In this document: piece by piece, positions 43,919 through 52,803 of the stretch
Layout of the letters: each line of letters opens with the position of its first letter
Numbering within the stretch: position 1 is the first letter of the stretch
Source: UBA5069 sp964560495
GTDB taxonomy: Bacteria; Chloroflexota; Anaerolineae; Caldilineales; Caldilineaceae
DNA: 64,000 nt
Assembly (NCBI GenBank): GCA_964560495.1
Contig: CAZLMM010000001.1
Location: 1-64,000 of the forward strand
Direction of reading: 5' to 3'
The notes under the pieces: model-generated
What the model was told of the DNA's origin: nothing
The model's database searches: none
Seen by the model: only the letters and a program-made list of their open reading frames with translations
Program-made: the position numbers and the translations under genes

Positions 43919-44950
43919 ATGAGCCAGACGCCTATGCAGGAGGCCATCCGTCTCCTCTTCGACCGCCGCAGCCTGAACGCAGATCAGGCCGACGCGGCCA
44001 TGACCCAGATCATGCAGGGCGAGGCGACCCCGGCCCAGATCGGCGCGTTTCTGGCCGGCCTGCGCCTCAAGGGGGAGACGGTGGATGAAATCACGGGCTG
44101 CGCTCGCGCCATGAAACGCAGCGCCGTACAGGTGCGCCCCGTCATCGACAACGCCATGCTGGTGGATGTGGTAGGCACGGGCGGCGATAGCAGCGGCACC
44201 TTCAACATCAGCACTACCGCCGCCTTCGTGGTGGCGGGCCACGGCGTCAAGGTCGCCAAGCATGGCAACCGATCGGTGAGCAGTAAGTGCGGCAGCGCCG
44301 ATGTGCTCGCCGCGTTGGGTGTGAATCTGCAAACCAACGCCGACCAGGCCGCCGAATGCATCGAAGAGGTGGGCATTGCCTTCCTCTTTGCGCCACTCTA
44401 CCACCCGGCCATGAAACACGCCATCGGTCCCCGCCGCGAGCTGGCCGCGCGCACCATCTTCAACATCCTGGGACCGCTCACCAACCCGGCCAACGCCACC
44501 AACCTGCTGGTGGGCGTCTATGACCCATCATTGACCGAACCGATGGCGCGGGTGTTGGGACAGATGGGCGCGCGCGCGGCTTTCGTCGTTCACGGCGCCG
44601 GCGGTCTGGATGAATTGAGCCTGGCCGGGAGCAATCGGGTCAGCCATCTTCATGAGGGCCATGTGCGCACCTATGACTTCGACGCCCGAGAATTGGGGCT
44701 GGCAAACGCGCCCCTGACAGAACTGCTGGGCGGCGACGCAGAGCAGAACGCAGCTATCACCCGTGGCGTACTCAGCGGCCAGGTGGTTGGCGCCAAGCGC
44801 GACGCCGTGCTCCTCAATGCGGCCTTCGCCCTGAGCACCGAATGCGGCGACCTGCCGGCGGGTCTGGAGGAAGCGCGCCAAAGCATCGACAGCGGCGCGG
44901 CGCAACGGGCGCTCGACGCGTATGTGGCGAAGTCGCAGAGTTTTGTGTAG
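43919..44950 (+). CDS. trpD: Anthranilate phosphoribosyltransferase
   Basis: Transfers the phosphoribosyl group of PRPP to anthranilate (343 residues). The family motifs DVVGTGGDSSGTFNISTTAA (PRPP-binding GTGGD), VAKHGNRSVSSKCGSADVLAALG, FLFAPLYHPAMKH, RTIFNILGPLTNPA and VVHGAGGLDELS are all present. AGGAGGAAACC precedes the ATG. The inverted-repeat cassette with the four-helix-bundle gene begins within ten bases of its stop. Confidence 0.95.
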   Translation: MSQTPMQEAIRLLFDRRSLNADQADAAMTQIMQGEATPAQIGAFLAGLRLKGETVDEITGCARAMKRSAVQVRPVIDNAMLVDVVGTGGDSSGTFNISTTAAFVVAGHGVKVAKHGNRSVSSKCGSADVLAALGVNLQTNADQAAECIEEVGIAFLFAPLYHPAMKHAIGPRRELAARTIFNILGPLTNPANATNLLVGVYDPSLTEPMARVLGQMGARAAFVVHGAGGLDELSLAGSNRVSHLHEGHVRTYDFDARELGLANAPLTELLGGDAEQNAAITRGVLSGQVVGAKRDAVLLNAAFALSTECGDLPAGLEEARQSIDSGAAQRALDAYVAKSQSFV

Positions 44951-44956
44951 GTTTTT

Positions 44957-45509
44957 GTGAGGTCTTGAGGTTTTGGGGTCTTGGGGTTTTGCTGCTCGAT
45001 ATGCAGGTCGTTCGTTTGCCGCTGACCCAGAATGAGGTGTCGCATGAAAACCAAGTCCGGCTCGAAGTTGGTGAGAAGTCACTTTGAGTGGACATTATTC
45101 AGGCAAGCATTCGATGTCGCAGTAAAGGTGTTTCAGCTCTCCAAGAGATTTCCACCGGAAGAGAAGTACTCTTTGACCGACCAAGTGAGGCGCTCGTCAC
45201 GAAGCGTCAGCGCGAACATCGCTGAAGCATGGCGTCGCCGACGCTACAAAGGCGCCTTTCTCATGCGGCTGAACGATGCGGAGGCAGAGGCAGCAGAAAC
45301 GCAGATATGGCTTGCTCATGCTGTCCACTGTGATTATGTTAAGAGAGAAGAAGTATCGGAGGTCATACGCAATTATGAGTCGATCATGGGCGCTCTTGTC
45401 AATTTGTCTCGCCACCCCGAGCCATGGCTGCTCCCAAAGCATTCCGACGCATCCCAAGATGCCGAGACGAAAACGCAACGATCACCGCCTCAAAACCCCA
45501 AGACCTCAC
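44957..45509 (+). mobile_element. Inverted-repeat cassette carrying a four-helix-bundle gene
   Basis: GGTCTTGGGGTTTTG (44977-44991) and CAAAACCCCAAGACC (45491-45505) are perfect 15-base inverted repeats, within longer G/T-rich and C/A-rich stretches starting GTGAGGTCTTG (44957) and ending CCTCAC (45509). They enclose only the four-helix-bundle gene, in the middle of the trp operon. Mobility is inferred from this layout, not shown. Confidence 0.5.
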
Positions 45510-45526
45510 CATCTCAAGAACCATGA
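45044..45526 (+). CDS. Four-helix-bundle protein (S23/IVP, Avd-like fold)
   Basis: A 160-residue helical protein of the S23/IVP family, first known from insertions in 23S rRNA genes; the same fold is used by Avd of diversity-generating retroelements. Family segments are LFRQAFDVAVKVFQLSKRFP, SLTDQVRRSSRSVSANIAEAWRR and LNDAEAEAAETQIWLAHA. No reverse transcriptase is in the window. The last 30 or so residues (rich in Pro, Lys, Thr, Gln) are encoded partly by the right inverted repeat, so the tail is probably not structural. GAGG lies before the ATG at 45044. Function unknown. Confidence 0.82.
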   Translation: MKTKSGSKLVRSHFEWTLFRQAFDVAVKVFQLSKRFPPEEKYSLTDQVRRSSRSVSANIAEAWRRRRYKGAFLMRLNDAEAEAAETQIWLAHAVHCDYVKREEVSEVIRNYESIMGALVNLSRHPEPWLLPKHSDASQDAETKTQRSPPQNPKTSPSQEP

Positions 45527-45546
45527 CAACAAAGCCCGAATGAAAC

Positions 45547-46398
<852 letters not shown>

Positions 46399-46422
46399 TT
46401 GTAGAATAGACTGGATCAATTT

Positions 46423-47856
46423 ATGACAGCGCAGCAAGGCTACCACATGTCCCTGGACGAGTTTCGCAGACATGGCTATGCCCTGATTGACTGGATCGCC
46501 GACTATCAGCAGCGCGTCGAGTCGCTGCCGGTGCTCAGCCAGGTACGCCCCGGTGAGATTCGCGCGGCCCTGCCTGATGCGCCGCCGCAACAGGGCGAAC
46601 CTTTCGAGCAGATGCTGACCGATATGGAGCGCATCATCCTGCCCGGCGTCACCCACTGGCAGTCTCCCAACTTCTTCGCCTTCTTTCCGGCCAACGCTTC
46701 TGGCCCGGCCATCCTGGGCGACCTACTCTCCTCTGGGCTGGGCGTACAGGGCATGTTGTGGATCACCAGCCCGGCCTGCACCGAATTGGAAAGCCACGTG
46801 CTCGATTGGCTGGTGGGAATGCTGGGTCTGCCAGAGTCGTTCCTCTCCACAAGCAAGGGCGGCGGCGTAATCCAGGACACGGCCTCCAGTTCGGCGCTGA
46901 CTGCGCTGCTGGCCGCGCGCGAGCGAGCGACCAACTACGTCAGCAATCTTCATGGTTGCAACGGCAAACTGGTCGCCTATGTCTCCACCCAGACCCACTC
47001 GTCGCTGGAAAAGGCAGCCAAGATCGCCGGCATCGGCAGCGCCAACCTGCGCGCCATCGCTGCGGATGAGAACTTTGCCATGCGCCCTGACGCTCTGGCG
47101 CAGCAGATCGCCCTCGACCGTGCTGCCGGGCTGACGCCCTTCTTCGTCTGCGCCACGGTGGGCACCACCTCCACGACCGCCATGGACCCGATCCGCGCCA
47201 TCGGCGCAATCTGCCGCGACGAGGGGCTGTGGCTGCACGTGGACGCGGCCATGTCGGGCGCAGCCATGCTCTGCCCGGAGTTTCGCCCTTTGCAAGACGG
47301 CGTAGAGCTGACCGACAGCTACTGCTTCAACCCCCACAAGTGGATGTTCACCAACTTCGACTGTGACTGCTTCTGGGTTTCAGATCGCAAGGCGCTCATC
47401 AACACACTGAGCATTCTGCCCGAGTATCTGCGCAACGAGGCGACCAGATCGGGCGCGGTCTTTGACTATCGCGACTGGCACATCCAGTTGGGACGCCGCT
47501 TTCGCTCGCTCAAGCTGTGGTTCGTCATCCGCCATTATGGGGTGGAAGGGTTGCAGCACCATGTGCGCCAACACGTAGCCCTGGCCCAGGAGTTTGCCGC
47601 TTGGGTGGTCGCCGATCCTGATTTCGAGCTGGCCGCGCCGACGCCGCTCAACCTGGTCTGTTTCCGCCACAAGGGCGGCGACGAGTTCAACGAACGTTTG
47701 ATGAACCGGCTGAATCAAAGTGGGCGGCTCTACCTGACCCACACAAAACTCAATGGTCGCTTCACCCTGCGCATGAGCATCGGCCAGACCCACACTGAAC
47801 GCCGCCATGTACGCGCCGCCTGGGAGCTGATCCGCCAGATGGCAGCAGATAAATAA
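46423..47856 (+). CDS. Aromatic-L-amino-acid decarboxylase (group II PLP decarboxylase)
   Basis: A 477-residue PLP enzyme of the AADC/tryptophan-tyrosine decarboxylase family. The catalytic residues are visible: the PLP lysine Lys306 in FNPHKWMFTNFDCD, Asp274 in HVDAAMSGA, and His192 in VSTQTHSSLEKAAKIAG. HWQSPNFFAFFPANAS and GMLWITSPACTELES match the substrate-binding N-terminal part. Length is normal. Substrate cannot be set from sequence, but its place directly after trpC, under the tRNA-Trp T-box, makes tryptophan (giving tryptamine) the leading guess. ATG 46447 is an alternative start. Confidence 0.85.
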   Translation: MTAQQGYHMSLDEFRRHGYALIDWIADYQQRVESLPVLSQVRPGEIRAALPDAPPQQGEPFEQMLTDMERIILPGVTHWQSPNFFAFFPANASGPAILGDLLSSGLGVQGMLWITSPACTELESHVLDWLVGMLGLPESFLSTSKGGGVIQDTASSSALTALLAARERATNYVSNLHGCNGKLVAYVSTQTHSSLEKAAKIAGIGSANLRAIAADENFAMRPDALAQQIALDRAAGLTPFFVCATVGTTSTTAMDPIRAIGAICRDEGLWLHVDAAMSGAAMLCPEFRPLQDGVELTDSYCFNPHKWMFTNFDCDCFWVSDRKALINTLSILPEYLRNEATRSGAVFDYRDWHIQLGRRFRSLKLWFVIRHYGVEGLQHHVRQHVALAQEFAAWVVADPDFELAAPTPLNLVCFRHKGGDEFNERLMNRLNQSGRLYLTHTKLNGRFTLRMSIGQTHTERRHVRAAWELIRQMAADK

Positions 47857-47879
47857 ACCACAGATTGCACAGATTACGC

Positions 47880-48250
47880 AGAGGGCTATTCACTATGCGC
47901 TCTTGCCGGCGCGCCCGCATGATGGCCAACTCCTGGACGACCTCCTCGCAGGCTTTCAGGGTGTTGCCATCGCTGACAAAGGCTTCATTGATGCCCTGCG
48001 CCAACAAACACTGGCGCCTTGCCGTGCCGTTGAACCGATCACACCGCTGCGGAAAAACATGAAGTCGCACCTGCCGGTGCATCTGCGCCGCATCTGTCAA
48101 CGTTGGCGCAAACGCATCGAAAGCGTCGGTTCACACCTGACTGAACGGTTTCATATCCATACCACCCGTGCACATGACCCGTGGCGCTACCAAAATCGCT
48201 TGATTCGTAAGGCGCTTGCTCACACTGCTTGTGTTTTCATCAATGTTTGA
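47880..48250 (+). pseudogene. Truncated IS982-like transposase
   Basis: The C-terminal part of a DDE transposase, readable from about 47891 (YALLPARPHDG) to the stop at 48250. It includes ADKGFIDALR, ITPLRKNMKSHLPV, a helix with RWRKRIESVGSHLTERFHIH, and RLIRKALAHTACVFINV, the usual end of IS982 family transposases. The first two thirds and any left end are missing, so it cannot act. It sits between the decarboxylase and trpF. Its stop codon overlaps the -35 box of the trpF promoter. A CACAGATTGCACAGATTACG junk-like repeat precedes it. Confidence 0.8.
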
Positions 48251-48276
48251 CAGACCAAGAGCATTTTGCCTATACT
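48247..48276 (+). promoter_or_regulatory. Promoter for trpF at the IS remnant edge
   Basis: TTGACA (48247-48252), an 18-base spacer and TATACT (48271-48276). The -35 box overlaps the transposase stop codon, while the -10 lies outside the coding remnant. The transcript would start near 48283, about 40 bases before trpF. Confidence 0.65.
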
Positions 48277-48321
48277 GGTGGCCGTCCTCAGTGATCCGTG
48301 CTTCTTCACCTGAATCTGTCC

Positions 48322-49056
48322 ATGACCATCATCAAGATCTGCGGCGTAACCAACCTTGAAGATGCCCTGCACGCCATATCCGCCGGAGCGGATCTGCTCG
48401 GCTTCATACTGTATCCAAAGTCGCCGCGCTATGTTTCCCCTGCGCAGGTCGCCGCAATCGTCGCCACTATACGGCAAGTCCAGACCAGCCAGCGCGCCCA
48501 GGCAGACGAGGGGACGTCGGGGATTGACGCCGGGCATGACCAGCAGGCAACGCGCCCTGTGCGTTTCGCGGGGGTTTGCGTTAATATGTGCCTCGACCAC
48601 GTGTGGGAGATGCTTGAACAGGCTGGTCTTGACTATGCGCAATTGCATGGCGACGAGCCGCCTGAGATGCTGGCGCAACTCGCCGGGCGCGGCTACAAGG
48701 CGATTCGCCCAAAAGAACTGGATGACGCTCTGCGCATGGTCGAACGTTTTGCGCCGCTTGGCGTCGCAGAGGGTCCCGCTCTCCTCGTCGACGCCTATCA
48801 TCCCACGCTCTATGGCGGCAGTGGGCAACGAGGAGATTGGCGCATCGCCGCAGAAATCGCCCGGCGCGTGCCGCGCCTCCTCCTTTCTGGGGGACTCACA
48901 GCCGACAACGTCGCGAGCGCGATGGAATCCGTGCGACCGTGGGGAGTGGATGTGAGCAGCGGCGTCGAAGCAGCGCCAGGCAAGAAGGATCACCAGCAGG
49001 TGGCACGCTTTATCGAAAATGGCCGGGCCGCGGGGCAACCGGCCCAATCAGGGTAA
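48322..49056 (+). CDS. trpF: Phosphoribosylanthranilate isomerase
   Basis: Amadori rearrangement of PRA to CdRP (244 residues, TIM barrel). It has the catalytic Cys in IIKICGVTNLEDA and Asp in LLVDAYHPTLYGGSGQRGDW, plus FILYPKSPRYVSP, LDYAQLHGDEPPE, LLLSGGLTADNV and VDVSSGVEAAPGKKDH. About 25 residues (near 58-85, rich in Gln, Ala and Asp) are an insert before FAGVCVNM compared with typical TrpF. Start at 48322 fits the family; 48298 is in frame. It is separated from the operon by the IS remnant and has its own promoter. Confidence 0.92.
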   Translation: MTIIKICGVTNLEDALHAISAGADLLGFILYPKSPRYVSPAQVAAIVATIRQVQTSQRAQADEGTSGIDAGHDQQATRPVRFAGVCVNMCLDHVWEMLEQAGLDYAQLHGDEPPEMLAQLAGRGYKAIRPKELDDALRMVERFAPLGVAEGPALLVDAYHPTLYGGSGQRGDWRIAAEIARRVPRLLLSGGLTADNVASAMESVRPWGVDVSSGVEAAPGKKDHQQVARFIENGRAAGQPAQSG

Positions 49057-49221
49057 CTCAAAGCTCGGATTTCTCGTTCGTGAGCAGGACTGTGTTACAC
49101 TACTGTCTCAGGGCGTTTGCCCAGTAGAATGCAATAGGGTGCATTCATAATCAGCTACAGGTGGTCATAGCGAGAAAACTTTGGATGCATCCGATCCAAT
49201 GATCAGGTTGAGGAACGCACG

Positions 49222-49899
49222 ATGAGTGACATTCAAGCCAAACAAAGAGTGACAACGACGAAGCACTATTCGCTTGGCGAGGAGATCGCCAATAGCATCT
49301 CTCATGGCGCCGGGGTAGTCTTTGGCGTCCTCGCGTTGTTTCTCCTGCTCATCAGCGCGGTGCAGATGAATGATGCGCTACGCATCGCCAGCGCCGCCAT
49401 CTATGGGGTCAGCATCATCCTGCTCTTTCTGGCGTCTACGCTCTACCACGCTGTCCAACACCACCCCACCAAGTCGGTGCTCAAGCTGCTCGACCACTGC
49501 GCCATCTATCTGCTCATCGCTGGCTCGTACACACCCTTCCTCCTCCTCACCCTGGGAGGAGGCTTTGGCGCTGTGCTCATGGTGGTCGTCTGGACGATTG
49601 CCGTAGCCGGAATTCTCTTCAAGCTCTTTTCCAACCACCGTTTCCACAATCTCTCGGTGATCACCTACCTGGCCATGGGTTGGTTCGCCCTGGTGGGCGC
49701 ATACCAGCTGGCGATGAACCTGCACTGGGCTGGGATTGGGCTGTTAGTCGCTGGCGGCGTCATCTACTCCCTGGGTGTGATCTTCTATCAGGTGGAGCGC
49801 ATCCCCTTCAACCACGCCATCTGGCATCTCTTCGTTCTGGGGGGCTGCGTCTGCCATTTCCTCGCTGTCTATTACTTCGTGCTGCCGCTGGCCGCCTGA
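49222..49899 (+). CDS. Hemolysin-III/PAQR family membrane protein
   Basis: A 225-residue protein with seven hydrophobic spans. It has the family's SLGEEIANSISHGAGVVFGV at the first span, SIILLFLASTLYHAV near span two to three, LLDHCAIYLLIAGSYTPFLL, and the closing FNHAIWHLFVLGGCVCHFLAVYYFV with conserved His residues that form a metal-dependent hydrolase-like centre in PAQR proteins. The cellular role is unknown; the hemolysin name is historical. The last 28 bases overlap the convergent moaE gene. The gap 49057-49221 holds a GAATGCA/TGCATTC palindrome and no gene. Confidence 0.87.
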   Translation: MSDIQAKQRVTTTKHYSLGEEIANSISHGAGVVFGVLALFLLLISAVQMNDALRIASAAIYGVSIILLFLASTLYHAVQHHPTKSVLKLLDHCAIYLLIAGSYTPFLLLTLGGGFGAVLMVVVWTIAVAGILFKLFSNHRFHNLSVITYLAMGWFALVGAYQLAMNLHWAGIGLLVAGGVIYSLGVIFYQVERIPFNHAIWHLFVLGGCVCHFLAVYYFVLPLAA

Positions 49900-50360
49900 G
49901 CAAACTCAAGTTCGGGGCGGCGCGGCCCTTCGACCCATACCTGGCCGTCGCTCCAGTTTTCCTGCTTCCAGATGGGCACGATGGCCTTGAGGCGCTCGAT
50001 GCCATAGCTGCACGCATCGAAACAACCATCGCCCCGATGGGGAGTCGCCACTGCGATGACGACGCTGGCCTCGCCAATCTCGCAGCGCCCGACCCGGTGA
50101 ATCATGCTCACGGCGCGCACCAGCGGCCAACGGGCCATGATCTCATCGCCGATCTGGGTTAGCTTCTTTTCTGCCATCTCGCTATAGGCTTCATAGTCGA
50201 GAAAATCGGTGCCGCGCGTCCCTTCTGTGGTGGCAGTCTCGCCGCGCACCACGCCGGCGAAGGCGACGATCGCGCCGCAGTCAGGACGATTGATGCGATG
50301 GGCAACCTCGTCCAGAGAGAGGGGCTGATCTGTAATCTCGAAGAGCTTCTTGTTCATCAT
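49872..50360 (-). CDS. moaE: Molybdopterin synthase catalytic subunit
   Basis: Large subunit of molybdopterin synthase (162 residues); it adds two sulfurs, delivered by MoaD, to cyclic pyranopterin phosphate. It has CGAIVAFAGVVRGET, DYEAYSEMAEKKL, MIHRVGRCEIGEASVVIAV, FDACSYGIERLKAIVPIWKQE with the active-site lysine, and VWVEG at the end. The start overlaps the moaD stop by four bases (ATGA), so the subunits are coupled. It is the last gene of the molybdopterin operon. Confidence 0.93.
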   Translation of the reverse strand: MMNKKLFEITDQPLSLDEVAHRINRPDCGAIVAFAGVVRGETATTEGTRGTDFLDYEAYSEMAEKKLTQIGDEIMARWPLVRAVSMIHRVGRCEIGEASVVIAVATPHRGDGCFDACSYGIERLKAIVPIWKQENWSDGQVWVEGPRRPELEFAQAASGSTK

Positions 50361-50650
50361 GGTTTACCCCAAGAACACTGATGCATGTGCACCTTGGTAC
50401 GTTCGTCGCCGCCCGACACCGGTGGAAAAATGCCCACCTGATCGCCAGCGGCCAACAGGTGATCGGGCTTGGCGTATTCCTCGTTCACTGCCACATAGAC
50501 AACGCGCTTGCCCAGGTCAAGCTCAGGTTGCTGCTCTTGAATCAGCGCCAGGAGATCGCTGAGGAGCGCGCCTTCGACCAGCTCAAACTCGCGCTCCTTC
50601 CAGCCGGCAATCTGGCGCAGGGTGGCAAACAATCGCACAGAAACCTTCAC
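50357..50650 (-). CDS. moaD: Molybdopterin synthase sulfur carrier subunit, with C-terminal tail
   Basis: A ubiquitin-like sulfur carrier. Normal MoaD ends in Gly-Gly, which becomes the thiocarboxylate. Here residues 1-81 match MoaD (VSVRLFATLRQIAGW at the start, GDQVGIFPPVSGG at the end), but 16 residues follow the Gly80-Gly81 pair (DERTKVHMHQCSWGKP). The overlap of its stop with the moaE start shows that the extended frame is the real one. A protease may remove the tail, or the frame may be damaged. The GTG at 50650 overlaps the moaC stop and has GGAGGAG upstream. Confidence 0.85.
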   Translation of the reverse strand: MKVSVRLFATLRQIAGWKEREFELVEGALLSDLLALIQEQQPELDLGKRVVYVAVNEEYAKPDHLLAAGDQVGIFPPVSGGDERTKVHMHQCSWGKP

Positions 50651-51132
50651 ACGCTCTCCTCCCGTCTCCATTCGCCCGACTTGCCGCCGACCTTTTCCAG
50701 CAACTGTATATCCGAAATCGTCATTGTCTTTTCCAATGCCTTGGCCATGTCATAAATGGTGAGCGCAGCCACGCTCACTGCCGTGAGGGCTTCCATCTCT
50801 ACGCCTGTCTGCCCAGTGCAGCGCACGGTCGCGGTGATCACCACGCGACTTTGATCTTCGTCGATCTCGAAGTCGACGGTCGCCTTGGTCAGCATGAGGG
50901 GATGGCACAAAGGAATCAGCTCGTGGGTGCGCTTGGCAGCCATGACGCCAGCGATGCGCGCCGCGGCCAGCACATCGCCTTTCGGGGCGTCACCGTCGCG
51001 GATGGCGGCCAACGTCGACGGCGCCATGCGGACTTCGCCGCGGGCGACTGCCTGACGGTGAGTCGCCGGCTTGTCGCCTACATCCACCATGCGCGCGTGT
51101 CCCGCCCGGTCCAGGTGGGTTAGTTCCGCCAT
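50647..51132 (-). CDS. moaC: Cyclic pyranopterin monophosphate synthase
   Basis: Second enzyme of molybdopterin synthesis, acting after MoaA (161 residues). It has MVDVGDKPATHRQAVARGEV at the N-terminus, KGDVLAAARIAGVMAAKRTHELIPLCHPL, the catalytic region CTGQTGVEMEALTAVSVAALTIYDM, and ISDIQLLEKVGGKSG at the end. The start at 51132 is preferred; ATG 51144 overlaps the moeA stop and is also possible. Gene order and overlaps tie it to moeA and moaD. No moaA is in the window. Confidence 0.94.
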   Translation of the reverse strand: MAELTHLDRAGHARMVDVGDKPATHRQAVARGEVRMAPSTLAAIRDGDAPKGDVLAAARIAGVMAAKRTHELIPLCHPLMLTKATVDFEIDEDQSRVVITATVRCTGQTGVEMEALTAVSVAALTIYDMAKALEKTMTISDIQLLEKVGGKSGEWRREESV

Positions 51133-51137
51133 TACGC

Positions 51138-52409
51138 TCACCATCCTTCCGCGCTCAACTCGCTTGCATCAAAGAGCAACGCCGGCACGACGCTGCCAGC
51201 AGGCAAGACGCCCTCTGCTTTGGGCAGCTCCAGGAGAGCGTTTGCTCCCCGTGCGCTGAGCAAACGGCTGCTCACTTGACTGCCGCTGCTCATCGCCAGG
51301 AATCCACCCGCGCCGCCATTGAGGTCAGTGCGCCAACGCAGGGCCGCCCGATGGTATTCGGGACGCCAGGGATCAAGGCGCAGCGGCTCAGCCAATTGCG
51401 CCTGCACGCGCGCCAGTTTCGGCTCACGCCAACCAGCCATGCGACGAATGGCTGGCAGGGTTACGAGAAGGAATGTCACCAGACTACTGACTGGATTGCC
51501 TGGCAGACCGAAGACGAGTCTGGTTGCACCTTCTGCCGTCAGTGTGGCGAAGGTGCAGGGTTTGCCTGGCTTCATCAGGAGTCGGCCAAAATGGACATGG
51601 CCGCTCTCCTCAAGCAGCGCCTTCACAAGATCCAACTCGCCCACAGAAACGCCGCCGCTGGTGACAAGAATATCCACCTTTGCCAGACCGGCCCAGAAAG
51701 CACGTCTCAGTTCCTCTGGGTTATCGCCAACAATGCCCAGGTCAACAGGCGCGCCCCCGGCCATAATCGTCGCCGCCGCCAAAGTCGGACGGTTGCTGTC
51801 GCGTATCTTGCCCGGCCCCAGAGGGCTGCCTGGCTGCACCAATTCATCGCCTGTGGAGAGAATTCCCACACGGGGGCGTGGGTGTACAAGAAGCTGTGTG
51901 GCGCCTACAGTCGCAGCCAGCCCAACTTCAGCAGGACCGAGACGTTCACCGGCCTTCAAGACGACCTCTCCCTGAGCGACATCAAACCCGATCGGGCGTA
52001 CATCCTGACCCGGTTGAACACGGCTGCGAATGCGCACCCGCGCACTTGTACCAGAAAGCAGCTCGGTCTCTTCCACCATCACGACCGCATCTGCGCCCGG
52101 CGGCAGAGGCGCGCCGGTCGTGATGCCGGCAACGACGCCTGGCTCGACGATGAAGTCGGCCATGCGTCCGGCTGTGACGCGACCGACTAAGTGGAAATCG
52201 CCTGGGCCATCGGCGGCGATCACTGCGTAACCATCTTTCACCGAGGCTGAAAAGGGAGGCAACGGGTCGGCGGCCTGCACATCGCGCGCCAACACCAGGC
52301 CCAGGGCGTCCTGGACGGCGACAGAGTGCGGCGGCAGCGGCGCAACGTGAGCCAGAACGGTCTGCACGGCATCGCCCACTGTCAACATAGGGTAGGTTGT
52401 CTCTGTCAT
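51138..52409 (-). CDS. moeA: Molybdopterin molybdenumtransferase
   Basis: Inserts molybdate into adenylated molybdopterin (423 residues, gephyrin-like E domain). It has PLPPFSASVKDGYAV, TTGAPLPPGADAVVMVEET, GILSTGDELVQPG, DSNRPTLAAATIMAGG, VTSGGVSVGELDLVK, MKPGKPCTFATL and FGLPGNPVSSLVTF, all normal for MoeA. Its start overlaps the stop of the 99-residue gene (ATGA), and its stop overlaps the moaC start region. It leads the molybdopterin part of the operon. Confidence 0.94.
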   Translation of the reverse strand: MTETTYPMLTVGDAVQTVLAHVAPLPPHSVAVQDALGLVLARDVQAADPLPPFSASVKDGYAVIAADGPGDFHLVGRVTAGRMADFIVEPGVVAGITTGAPLPPGADAVVMVEETELLSGTSARVRIRSRVQPGQDVRPIGFDVAQGEVVLKAGERLGPAEVGLAATVGATQLLVHPRPRVGILSTGDELVQPGSPLGPGKIRDSNRPTLAAATIMAGGAPVDLGIVGDNPEELRRAFWAGLAKVDILVTSGGVSVGELDLVKALLEESGHVHFGRLLMKPGKPCTFATLTAEGATRLVFGLPGNPVSSLVTFLLVTLPAIRRMAGWREPKLARVQAQLAEPLRLDPWRPEYHRAALRWRTDLNGGAGGFLAMSSGSQVSSRLLSARGANALLELPKAEGVLPAGSVVPALLFDASELSAEGW

Positions 52410-52705
52410 GAAGCCTCTGCCGGGATCAGTTGCACCGGCGCATACGCAAGGTCGATCACATTGTCCACACCCGGCGCGCGCCGAAGCGCCAGATAAACGT
52501 CTACATCCCCAGAAAGGGTGAAATCACCGAAAAGGGTCGCGTCGCTTACATCAGCGAAACGCCCGCCATACCCATTGAGGCTCAACCAGGAGAGAACGAC
52601 GTCCCGTTGCCGGCGCGCTGCCTCTGCCAGAGCTTCGACCTTTTCTGCCCGGTTCAGCCCGTTCAAGTGGGGTGTTTGGGGCTTCATCGAAACCAAAAAC
52701 GTCAT
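52406..52705 (-). CDS. Small protein resembling a subtilase I9-type propeptide/inhibitor
   Basis: A 99-residue protein that I cannot name with confidence. Its middle, QRDVVLSWLSLNGY...ATLFGDFTLSGDVDVYLALRRAPGVDNVID, has the look of an I9-type subtilase propeptide (a helix, a strand ending in a hydrophobic pair, then a short helix ending PGVxxV). It lies 98 bases downstream of the subtilase gene on the same strand, and its stop overlaps the moeA start. GAGGAGG precedes the ATG at 52705. It may inhibit or fold the protease in trans; a molybdopterin role is the alternative. Confidence 0.45.
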   Translation of the reverse strand: MTFLVSMKPQTPHLNGLNRAEKVEALAEAARRQRDVVLSWLSLNGYGGRFADVSDATLFGDFTLSGDVDVYLALRRAPGVDNVIDLAYAPVQLIPAEAS

Positions 52706-52803
52706 CCGAGCCTCCTCGTCATGTCGTTCTGAACACTGGCCATCGACTTTCACCTTTCCTTACCCATGACAAGCAAACGTATGGGTTTCAATCGCCCATC
52801 ACT

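Noticed and set aside
47857..47880. Short CACAGATT repeats as an attachment site
   Set aside because: Such text is widespread filler and has no matching copy on the other side of the IS remnant.
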